DNA from: Burkholderiales bacterium RIFCSPHIGHO2_12_FULL_61_11
Lineage (GTDB): Bacteria > Pseudomonadota > Gammaproteobacteria > Burkholderiales > Burkholderiaceae_C
Assembly (NCBI GenBank): GCA_001770785.1
Contig: MERZ01000059.1
Coordinates: 1 to 9,350 of the forward strand
Reading direction: 5' to 3'
Length of the DNA: 9,350 nucleotides
This document shows positions 1-5,429 of the stretch, in pieces. Each line of letters begins with the position of its first letter. Position 1 is the stretch's first letter. A program made the position numbers and the translations under genes. The notes beneath the pieces were generated by a model, which saw only the letters and a program-made list of their open reading frames with translations, did not search any database and was not told where the DNA came from.

Positions 1-291
1 TGGCATCATTTCTCGGGTCGCGAGCGCTGGAAACTGGACCGCAACAAAGGTGCGCTGGGGCCGCTGCCTTCACCGGCAGAAGTCGCGCTGCGGCCTTACA
101 CCGCAGCCGAGCAGGTCGAAGCCGATCAACTCAGGCGCACGGCGCTGGTGGGCAGCGGTGCGCAGGTGGCTGATAAACTGCGCACCCTGGCGGATACTTT
201 CGAGGTGGACGAGCTGGTGGTGATTACCTGGGCGCACGATCCCGAAGCCCGCCGCAGATCTTACGAATTGCTGGCCCGTGAATTTTTCTGA
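1..291 (+). CDS. Luciferase-like flavin-dependent monooxygenase, C-terminal end (partial)
   Basis: The frame is open from base 1 to a TGA at 289-291 and encodes the last 96 residues of a protein whose start lies outside the window. The pattern (a proline/alanine stretch, then VGSGAQVADKLRTLAD, then DELVVITWAHDPEARRRSYE and a short hydrophobic end) is typical of the C-terminus of LLM-class, bacterial luciferase-like flavin oxidoreductases. In that family the segment forms the last strands and helices of the TIM barrel. Such enzymes use FMNH2 and O2 to oxidise varied organic substrates, and the substrate cannot be read from this fragment. The next gene starts 66 bp downstream on the same strand with its own ribosome binding site, so co-transcription is possible but not shown. 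The family call is fairly safe; the subfamily is unknown. Confidence 0.72.
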   Translation, partial: WHHFSGRERWKLDRNKGALGPLPSPAEVALRPYTAAEQVEADQLRRTALVGSGAQVADKLRTLADTFEVDELVVITWAHDPEARRRSYELLAREFF

Positions 292-357
292 GAAAAAACC
301 GCAGGCGGGAAACTGCTTGCACCTTGAAACTTGACGAGACAAACCCAAGGACATTGA

Positions 358-1392
358 ATGACTTCGCCACTCTTTAGCGCGACCATTGCCGGCAGCCTGC
401 CCAAGCCCGCCTGGCTGTCTGAAACCCACAAGCTCTGGCCGCAGTGGCAGGCCGAAGGCGAGGAACTCAAGCAGGCCAAGCTTGACGCCACGCTGCTCTG
501 GATCAAGCTGCAGGAAGACGCGGGCCTGGATGTGATTGGCGACGGCGAGCAGTCCCGCCAGCCCTTTGTGCATGGCTTTCTGGAACAGGTCGAAGGCATT
601 GACTTCGCGCACAAGGTCAAGATGGGCATACGCGACAACCGCTACGACGCCATGGTGCCGCAGGTGGTGGCGCCCTTGCGCCTGAAGGGGCGCGTGCATG
701 CGGCCGAGGCGCAATTGCTGCGTGCCCACACGAAGAAAAAAATCAAGTTCACGCTGCCCGGCCCCATGACGATTGTTGACACCGTGGCGGACCAGTTTTA
801 TGGCGACAAGGTGAAAATGGCGATGGCCTTTGCCGAGCTGCTGAACCAGGAAGCGCTGGCCTTGCAGGCAGACGGCGTGGACATCATCCAGTTTGACGAA
901 CCGGCTTTCAATGCCTACATGAAGGACGCCGCCGACTGGGGCGTGAAGGCCCTCGAGCGTGCTGCCCGGGGCCTGACTTGCACCACGGCCGTGCACATTT
1001 GCTATGGCTACGGCATCAAGGCCAATGTCGACTGGAAGACCTCGCTGGGCGAAGAATGGCGCCAGTACGAAGCGATATTTCCGGCGCTCGCCAAAAGCAG
1101 CATCCAGCAGGTCAGCCTGGAGTGCTATCACTCGCATGTGCCGCCGCATCTGATGGCACTGCTGGAAGGCAAGGACGTGATGGTGGGCGTCATTGATGTC
1201 GCCAGCGACGTGATTGAAACCCCCGAGCAGGTGGCCGACACGATCGGCCTGGCGCTGCAATATGTCCCCAAAAATCGTCTGCTGGCGTGCACCAACTGCG
1301 GCCTGGCGCCCATGGACCGTGAAGTGGCTTTGAAGAAGCTGCAAGCGCTGGCGCAAGGGGCTGCTCTGGCCCGCCAGCGCTACGGCGTTTGA
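358..1392 (+). CDS. Compact MetE-type (cobalamin-independent family) methionine synthase
   Basis: This 344-residue protein corresponds to the catalytic C-terminal barrel of MetE, which moves a methyl group to homocysteine to make methionine. The zinc ligands of the family are all present: H213 and C215 (in VHICYGYG), E255 (in SLECYHSH) and C314 (in CTNCGL). The substrate-binding FDEP motif is at 179-182 and a MetE-like start, TIAGSLPKP, at 9-17. At 344 residues it is less than half the length of classical two-domain MetE (about 750), so the folate-binding N-terminal half is absent. Stand-alone forms are known in archaea and some bacteria and may take the methyl group from a corrinoid protein instead of polyglutamyl folate. 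Which donor is used here cannot be read from the sequence. The ATG is supported by AAGGA at 347-351. A homocysteine-dependent methyltransferase with another thiol substrate is the main alternative. Confidence 0.88.
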   Translation: MTSPLFSATIAGSLPKPAWLSETHKLWPQWQAEGEELKQAKLDATLLWIKLQEDAGLDVIGDGEQSRQPFVHGFLEQVEGIDFAHKVKMGIRDNRYDAMVPQVVAPLRLKGRVHAAEAQLLRAHTKKKIKFTLPGPMTIVDTVADQFYGDKVKMAMAFAELLNQEALALQADGVDIIQFDEPAFNAYMKDAADWGVKALERAARGLTCTTAVHICYGYGIKANVDWKTSLGEEWRQYEAIFPALAKSSIQQVSLECYHSHVPPHLMALLEGKDVMVGVIDVASDVIETPEQVADTIGLALQYVPKNRLLACTNCGLAPMDREVALKKLQALAQGAALARQRYGV

Positions 1393-1401
1393 GGAGTCGC
1401 G

Positions 1402-1604
1402 ACCCAGCCGGGCAGCGACGTGCCACCGATGTACTGGGGCGGCTGGTCGAAGTGGTGACCGGCCAGAGCCTGGGCCACCATCTGCGGGAGGCCCTCTTCA
1501 CGCCGCTGGGCATGCTGGATACCGCTTTCGACGTGCCGGTGGCGCAACATCACCGTATTGCCGAACCCTTTGCACATGCCCCGATGACCGGCCGAAGACC
1601 GTGA
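1402..1604 (+). pseudogene. Remnant of a beta-lactamase-family serine hydrolase
   Basis: From about 1422 one frame reads ATDVLGRLVEVVTGQSL and then LFTPLGMLDTAF with VPVAQHHRIAEPF. This is the recognisable middle of class C beta-lactamase/esterase-like serine hydrolases, following their Tyr-Ser active-site motif. Just upstream, in a different frame (1402-1416), TQPGS is encoded. In intact relatives this stands about ten residues before ATDVLG with the Trp/Tyr-Ser motif between, so a small frame-breaking deletion seems to have removed the Tyr-Ser segment. The N-terminal Ser-x-x-Lys region and the C-terminal half are missing, and the frame ends at a TGA at 1602-1604. No start with a ribosome binding site exists; the open frame begins at a TTG inside the end of the methionine synthase gene. 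It should not make a functional enzyme. Confidence 0.72.
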
Positions 1605-2287
1605 AGTCCCGTGCAAGGGCAGGGAACGCACGGATTGAACACCATCCGGAAAGCCTTTCTTACAAATGTCACCTCGTCCTACATTCGGAAATTTCCCTGC
1701 CTGTTACAAATGGAACGGCTGCAGCCCTGGTTGTCAATAACTCCGAGGCTCAACCAGGCGGCGCTGAGGCATCGGCCCAAGCCGCACCACAAAAAGAAAA
1801 ATCCGTTGCGAAGGCACCGGTGAGCCCCGTCAAGCGCGCACCGGTCGTGGTGGCCCGGGCGCCCAAGGCGGTGATTTGCGCGACTTGCGGCACGGTTGAA
1901 TCCGTCGTCGCTGTGCAGCGTCAGGGCCAGGTCAATGGTGTTGCCGTTGGCGGTACCACGGTGGGGATTGGCACCGTGGCGGGTGGTGTTGTTGGCGGTT
2001 TGCTGGGTAACCAGGTCGGCGGCGGCAATGGCAAGACGGCCATGACCGTACTCGGCGCGGCAGGCGGCGCCTTCGCCGGCAATACCATCGAAAAAAACAT
2101 GAAGAAAGTCACCGTCTACCAGATGCGCGTTCGCATGAATGATGGATCGCTGCGAACCATTGAGCAGGCCAGTGCCGTGCAGTCGGGCTCTCGCGTTATC
2201 GTTGAGGGCAATACCCTGCGTCTGGCCGCCACGGCAAGCTCATCCGCTGCCGTTTACCTCGCCTATGGCGATTCGGCGGCTGCCTGA
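1601..2287 (+). CDS. Glycine-zipper 2TM-domain envelope protein, N-terminus probably damaged
   Basis: The open frame gives 228 residues from a GTG at 1601. The reliable part begins near residue 39 (1715): an Ala/Pro/Lys-rich linker, a conserved ICATCGTVESV segment at 92-102, then a glycine-zipper 2TM domain at about 113-165 with repeated GG and GxxxG spacing, then a domain with YQMRVRMNDGSLRTIEQ. This matches Burkholderiales SlyB/Rick_17kDa-like proteins thought to sit in or near the outer membrane. Such proteins normally begin with a transmembrane anchor, signal peptide or lipobox. None is present here: residues 1-38 are polar, and there is no in-frame ATG and no ribosome binding site before the GTG. 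An out-of-frame ATG at 1710 could be a relic of the original start. I read the gene as 5' truncated or frameshifted, so translation is doubtful. A response-regulator-like repeat TTACAAATG lies at 1660-1668 and 1704-1712. Confidence 0.62.
   Translation: MKSRARAGNARIEHHPESLSYKCHLVLHSEISLPVTNGTAAALVVNNSEAQPGGAEASAQAAPQKEKSVAKAPVSPVKRAPVVVARAPKAVICATCGTVESVVAVQRQGQVNGVAVGGTTVGIGTVAGGVVGGLLGNQVGGGNGKTAMTVLGAAGGAFAGNTIEKNMKKVTVYQMRVRMNDGSLRTIEQASAVQSGSRVIVEGNTLRLAATASSSAAVYLAYGDSAAA
1660..1712 (+). repeat. Direct repeat TTACAAATG, 44 bp apart
   Basis: The nine bases TTACAAATG occur at 1660-1668 and again at 1704-1712, 44 bp apart, which is close to four helical turns. They stand just before the trusted part of the glycine-zipper frame. 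The spacing and AT-rich core would suit paired sites for a response regulator, and the region may be the old promoter of that gene. Regulator and function are unknown. Confidence 0.35.
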
Positions 2288-2318
2288 ATTTTTAAATGAA
2301 CGACTGAAAGAAAAAACC

Positions 2319-2759
2319 TTGAAAACAGCTCTTAAACCCTTGCTGCTGGCCAGCCTTGTTGCCATGACCGCCCTCTGGGGTGGCGCTGTCCAGGCCGCCT
2401 CCTCCTACGTGAGCGCCACGGTGGAAGGTGCCTTGGCCCCAGGCGTTTACGGCCGTGTCGATATCGGCACGGCGCCACCGCCGCCACTGATCCATGCGCA
2501 ACCGCTGATCATTTACCGTGCGCCGCGCGTGGTGGCGCAGCCGCCGCTGTATTTGCACGTGCCGCCCGGGCATGCCAAGAAATGGTCCAAGCATTGCGCT
2601 GCCTACAACGCCTGCAGTCGGCCGGTTTACTTCGTCAATGTCCAGGGGGATGATGACCATGAATGGCGCAAAGACAGGGACAAACGCCACGGCTATGACA
2701 AAGGGCATGGCAAAAAAGGCCGCGACGGGGATGATCACCAGCGGGGCCGTCGCGACTGA
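2319..2759 (+). CDS. Secreted protein of unknown function with a His/Asp/Lys-rich tail
   Basis: I place the start at the TTG at 2319, because it directly precedes a clear Sec signal peptide: a basic start (KTALK), a hydrophobic core (PLLLASLVAMTALWGGA) and a likely signal-peptidase site after AVQA at about residue 26. The product is 146 residues. The mature protein has a short Val/Gly region, a proline-rich run (APPPPL), the segment LYLHVPPGHAKKWSKHCAAYNACSRPVYFV with two cysteines about nine residues apart that could form a disulfide, and a very hydrophilic tail rich in His, Asp, Lys, Arg and Gly. Similar small proteins occur in Burkholderiales and I know no tested function for them; the tail might bind metal or polyanion. 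There is no in-frame ATG near the signal peptide and only a weak purine stretch (GAAAGAAAAAA) before the TTG. The gene starts 31 bp after the glycine-zipper gene and is closed by an intrinsic terminator. Confidence 0.68.
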   Translation: MKTALKPLLLASLVAMTALWGGAVQAASSYVSATVEGALAPGVYGRVDIGTAPPPPLIHAQPLIIYRAPRVVAQPPLYLHVPPGHAKKWSKHCAAYNACSRPVYFVNVQGDDDHEWRKDRDKRHGYDKGHGKKGRDGDDHQRGRRD

Positions 2760-2783
2760 GCGGCTTGGTAGCGCCATCGCAAG

Positions 2784-2812
2784 GTGTCGATGCCGGTCAT
2801 CGGCACTTTTTT
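2784..2812 (+). terminator. Rho-independent terminator
   Basis: GTGTCGATG (2784-2792) pairs with CATCGGCAC (2798-2806) as a nine-base-pair stem with one G-T pair and a five-base loop, followed at once by six T (2807-2812). It lies 25 bp after the stop of the secreted-protein gene and separates it from the DUF427 gene. Confidence 0.85.
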
Positions 2813-2915
2813 ATTGGGTCAACCAGTCAGGTCGCCAGCCGCGCCAATCCCCCAGTCGGCCTGGCCGACAGCGCGGCAGCGCATGATGTATCCATAACAA
2901 TTCAGGAAGGAATCC

Positions 2916-3197
2916 ATGAAAGCAATCTGGAACGGCGCAGTGATTGCGCAAAGCGATGACACGGTCCTCGTTGAGGGCAACCACTATTTTCCCGAGAGTT
3001 CGCTCAATCGCGACTACGTGACCTTCAGCAACCACCACACCATGTGTTCCTGGAAAGGCCAGGCCAGCTACTACTCACTGCTGGTCAATGGCGAAATGAA
3101 CACCGATGCGGCCTGGTATTATCCCGACCCCAAACCAGAGGCCGAAAACATCAAAGGGCGCATTGCTTTCTGGAAAGGCGTGAAAATTGAGCCGTGA
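2916..3197 (+). CDS. DUF427 domain protein
   Basis: This 93-residue protein is a complete, typical DUF427 protein. It begins with a short strand (MKAIWNGAVIAQSDDTVLVEG), followed by NHYFPESSLNRDYV and the family's conserved C-terminal run around CSWKGQASYYSLLVNG and AAWYYPDPKPEA, ending in GRIAFWKGVKI. DUF427 proteins form a small beta-barrel fold. They have no established biochemical role known to me, and the conserved Cys-Trp-Lys-Gly and Tyr-Tyr residues suggest a ligand pocket. The ATG is well supported by a strong AGGAAGGA at 2904-2911, five bases from the start. A terminator lies upstream and 173 bp without genes follow, so it is probably transcribed alone. Confidence 0.9.
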   Translation: MKAIWNGAVIAQSDDTVLVEGNHYFPESSLNRDYVTFSNHHTMCSWKGQASYYSLLVNGEMNTDAAWYYPDPKPEAENIKGRIAFWKGVKIEP

Positions 3198-3202
3198 AAG
3201 GA

Positions 3203-3218
3203 CCGCATGCTGGTGCGG
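3203..3218 (+). other. Small hairpin after the DUF427 gene
   Basis: CCGCA (3203-3207) pairs with TGCGG (3214-3218) around a six-base loop just after the DUF427 stop. No T run follows directly; the nearest (TTTTTT) is about 30 bp further on. It may be a weak terminator or an RNA end structure. In the rest of 3198-3370 I see no gene and no convincing promoter. Confidence 0.3.
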
Positions 3219-3370
3219 AGTCATCCGGTTTCGGCACTTTGATGGTCATTTTTTACGCAATGGTCTGTAACTGACGCATGGCGGGTCGCCAGGAGTCGGT
3301 AATTATCGGCATTGACTGGGTGATGGTTCGTAGCTGAGAATCCAGCCATGGCTTTCAAGGAGATCCCATC

Positions 3371-3808
3371 ATGTTCAAACACCTTCTGGTTCCGGTGGAT
3401 GGCTCGACCCCCTCACGCCAGGTCATCGAAAAGGCGATTGCCATTGCCGAGGCATTCAAGAGCACGGTGACCGTCATCTATGTCATCGACCCTTACGCTT
3501 TTACCGGGGTGGGAACCGATTTTTCCTACGGCCAGGCCGAATACCTCAGCGCGGCCACCGCCGAGGCCAACGAGGCGATCGAGGCCGCCAAGCAGGCTTT
3601 CCAGGCGCATGGAATCAGCGTGAACGCCTCCATCGTTGAAGGTCATGCGATTTATCGTGGCATCCTTGAAACGGCGCAGTCGGTGAACGCGGATCTGTTG
3701 ATCATGGGCACGCACGGCCGCCACGGACTGGAAAAACTGGTGCTCGGCAGCGTCACGTCCCAGGTGTTGTCGCACGCCCATTTGCCGGTGCTGGTGGTCC
3801 GCGAATAG
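3371..3808 (+). CDS. Universal stress protein, UspA family, ATP-binding type
   Basis: This 145-residue single-domain protein starts with the family strand HLLVPVDGS (Asp10 is the nucleotide-binding Asp). It ends with the full G-2x-G-9x-G-S ATP-binding motif: G113, G116, G126 and S127 within MGTHGRHGLEKLVLGS, followed by the HLPVLVV strand. ATP-binding Usp proteins are cytoplasmic dimers induced by starvation, stationary phase, low oxygen and other stresses. The ATG is preceded by AAGGAGAT at 3357-3364. It is followed 48 bp later by the YdcH-like gene, which has its own ribosome binding site; the two may share a transcript. Universal stress genes often accompany Hsp20, BON and PRPP-synthetase genes like those at the right of this window, but here they are separated by other genes. 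The family is certain, the inducing signal is not. Confidence 0.93.
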   Translation: MFKHLLVPVDGSTPSRQVIEKAIAIAEAFKSTVTVIYVIDPYAFTGVGTDFSYGQAEYLSAATAEANEAIEAAKQAFQAHGISVNASIVEGHAIYRGILETAQSVNADLLIMGTHGRHGLEKLVLGSVTSQVLSHAHLPVLVVRE

Positions 3809-3856
3809 TAGTCAGGCCAGGCTGCTGCGGCACCCCATCCCCAACAAGGAGCTTTT

Positions 3857-4096
3857 ATGGATTTGCTCAATCACGATCTGGCGCACGAGTTTCCGCAATA
3901 CCTGGAGAAAATTCGCCATCTCCGGTCGACCGATCGCTACTTTGCAAGCCTTTTTACCCGCTACAACGCAGACAACCAGGCCATTACGAGCTACGAACAC
4001 AGGGGCGGTTCGATTCGCGATGACGCCCTTGAAGCGCTGAAGAAAAAGCGGCTGAAAACCAAGGATGAGATTTACCAGATGCTCAAGGCAAGTTGA
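3857..4096 (+). CDS. YdcH/DUF465 family small protein
   Basis: This 79-residue, highly charged and probably fully alpha-helical protein shows the DUF465 pattern: HEFPQYLEKIRHLRSTDRYFASLFTRYNADNQAI in the first half and ALEALKKKRLKTKDEIYQML in the second. The family forms a helical hairpin, and E. coli YdcH is a member. Its function is not firmly known. There are no cysteines, signal peptide or membrane segments, so it should be cytosolic. AAGGAG at 3846-3851 supports the ATG. The gene converges on rluA, whose stop is 47 bp away on the other strand, and I see no clear terminator in the gap. Confidence 0.9.
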   Translation: MDLLNHDLAHEFPQYLEKIRHLRSTDRYFASLFTRYNADNQAITSYEHRGGSIRDDALEALKKKRLKTKDEIYQMLKAS

Positions 4097-4143
4097 GACA
4101 GAGGCGCTGAAATTCTCAATCCTCAGGGTAACTACGCGAAGCG

Positions 4144-4806
4144 CTAAAAACCGGGTGTGCTTTCAAAGAACAGCAAGGCACTGCTGACCGGGTGGCTCAG
4201 CCGCAGCGAACAGGCATGGAGCAGCAGCCGGCTCGCCTTGATCTGCACCGCTTCCGGGGCATACAGCCTGTCGCCCAGCATTGGATGGCCCAGCGCCTGC
4301 AAGTGCACGCGCAGCTGGTGAGAGCGACCGGGGATCGGTTCAAGCGTCACACGTGTGCTGTTCGTGGCCTCGTCAAACGCAACGACCTGCCATCGGGTCT
4401 GGCTGGGTTTTCCGAGCACGGCGTCAATCACGCGCAGGGGGCGGCGCGGCCAGTCCACGGCAATCGGCAGATCAATCAGCCCCCAGCCGTCCGCGCCTTC
4501 GGCCGGCAAAAGGCAGCCAGCGACCACCGCCAGGTAGCGCTTATGGACTTCGCGGCGCTCGAATGATCGGCTCAGCGCACGCTGCGCGGCGCTGCCACGC
4601 GCCATCAGCATCAGGCCCGAGGTGGCCATGTCCAGCCGGTGCACGATCAAGGCGTCGGGAAAATGCTGTTCCACCCGGCGACTCAGGCAGTCCTGCTTGT
4701 CCTGGCCGCGCCCGGGCACTGAAAGTAAACCCGGAGGCTTGTTCAGCACCAGCAAACTCTCGTCGACGTAAACGAGATCAATGCCGGACCCGCAGGGCTC
4801 AGGCAC
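4144..4806 (-). CDS. rluA: Dual-specificity 23S rRNA/tRNA pseudouridine synthase RluA
   Basis: This protein of 220 residues turns uridine into pseudouridine; in E. coli RluA does so at U746 of 23S rRNA and U32 of several tRNAs. The catalytic motif HRLDMATSG lies at 56-64 with D59 as the catalytic aspartate. Further family blocks are [13 protein letters not shown] (21-33), a GKP block near the middle, [27 protein letters not shown], and a final LLLHA. Length and motifs fit E. coli RluA (219 residues), and there is no S4 RNA-binding domain, which separates it from RluB, C, D, E and F types. I chose the GTG at 4806, which lies inside the end of the VF530 gene (the stop of that gene is TGA at 4801-4799). 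Upstream residues in this frame do not look like the family and lie within the VF530 gene. The overlap implies translational coupling. Confidence 0.9.
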   Translation of the reverse strand: MPEPCGSGIDLVYVDESLLVLNKPPGLLSVPGRGQDKQDCLSRRVEQHFPDALIVHRLDMATSGLMLMARGSAAQRALSRSFERREVHKRYLAVVAGCLLPAEGADGWGLIDLPIAVDWPRRPLRVIDAVLGKPSQTRWQVVAFDEATNSTRVTLEPIPGRSHQLRVHLQALGHPMLGDRLYAPEAVQIKASRLLLHACSLRLSHPVSSALLFFESTPGF

Positions 4807-5110
4807 GCGGCGGCGGAAAGTTGTGAACGGTCGGGCGGGTGCGCTTGACCTCGCGCAGCATGAAGAGGTACAGGCTTTCAACCTTCTCGCGGGCCCAGGG
4901 CGTTTTGCGTAAAAATTTCAGGCTGGACGCCACGCTTGGCTCGCTGGTAAAGCAGCGAATGGCGATGCGCTGCCCCAGGCCTTCCCAGCCATAGTGGTCA
5001 GCCAGCGCGCTGACCATGGCCTCCAGCGTGACGCCGTGCAGCGGGTTGCCTGGCTGCGCTGACGCGGGTTCAACCGGCGGTGCCACGGGTGGGCCGGAGG
5101 ACTTTGGCAT
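4799..5110 (-). CDS. VF530 family protein (DUF2132)
   Basis: This 103-residue protein has a family core from about residue 22: [28 protein letters not shown], then [29 protein letters not shown]. This closely fits the VF530/DUF2132 family, named after a Vibrio fischeri protein of known structure. The fold is a small helical DNA-binding-like domain, but the role is not established. The first 20 residues are proline and alanine rich and the last 15 ([16 protein letters not shown]) are basic; both lie outside the core. The ribosome binding site before the ATG is weak. The gene begins 7 bp after the stop of the 46-residue gene and overlaps rluA at its end, so the three probably form one operon. 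Coupling to rluA might hint at an RNA-related role, but that is a guess. Confidence 0.88.
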   Translation of the reverse strand: MPKSSGPPVAPPVEPASAQPGNPLHGVTLEAMVSALADHYGWEGLGQRIAIRCFTSEPSVASSLKFLRKTPWAREKVESLYLFMLREVKRTRPTVHNFPPPRA

Positions 5111-5117
5111 GGCTCGC

Positions 5118-5258
5118 TTATTTGTTTTTCAGCTTGCCCCGTAGCGGTACCTGGGTGACGACGGTCGGGCGGACAGCATCGGGTGATACCGTCTTGGCGG
5201 GTGCCATGTCTTTTTTGGGTTTCTTGACCATTTTGTTGCCTTGCTGACCTTTTGCCAT
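5118..5258 (-). CDS. Small basic protein of 46 residues, function unknown
   Basis: A complete short frame on the minus strand runs from ATG at 5258 to TAA at 5120-5118. The product starts [17 protein letters not shown] and ends [10 protein letters not shown]. It is lysine-rich, has no cysteine and no hydrophobic segment, and is probably disordered or nucleic-acid binding. The start has a good ribosome binding site (GGAG at 5268-5265, six bases away). Only 7 bp separate it from the VF530 gene, so it is very likely the first gene of an operon with VF530 and rluA. Short proteins starting MAKGQ with a Lys/Pro-rich middle occur in many beta- and gammaproteobacteria without known function, which supports this being a real gene. 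Confidence 0.7.
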   Translation of the reverse strand: MAKGQQGNKMVKKPKKDMAPAKTVSPDAVRPTVVTQVPLRGKLKNK

Positions 5259-5429
5259 GGTGTTCTCCAGTTGGGGTGATTTAGGCCCGATTATCGGTGC
5301 AAAAATCAGCTGAACGGCGGTGAGGTGCGCAGCGTGTCAATTGCCGTCCGTGTTCGTGCGTACCGGAACGCGGCGTTGTTTCGCTTTGCTTGATCCTCGT
5401 CATGTCACAGCCCTCTTCGACATGCTGAA
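5259..5429. promoter_or_regulatory. Divergent intergenic region between the 46-residue gene and the COG2187 gene
   Basis: These 171 bp must hold the promoters for both flanking genes. For the - strand operon a good -10 element, GATAAT, lies at 5295-5290, about 32 bp before the ATG, but no matching -35 is at 16-18 bp. For the + strand gene, TTGATCCTCGTCAT at 5390-5403 resembles an FNR/Anr half-site pair (TTGAT-N4-GTCAA type, last base differing). Its centre is only about 33 bp before the ATG, which is too near for normal class I or II activation. I see no long hairpin or gene here. Confidence 0.35.

Noticed and set aside
70..1356. Open frame of 428 codons on the minus strand
   Set aside because: It lies opposite the monooxygenase end and the MetE-type gene, matches no family I know and is a typical antisense shadow of a GC-rich gene.
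2139..2318. Longer start for the secreted protein at 2139
   Set aside because: It would overlap the glycine-zipper gene by about 150 bp and bury the signal peptide inside the protein.
4807..4881. Longer RluA with a start at 4881
   Set aside because: The added residues lie inside the VF530 coding region and do not resemble RluA, while the GTG at 4806 gives the normal family length.
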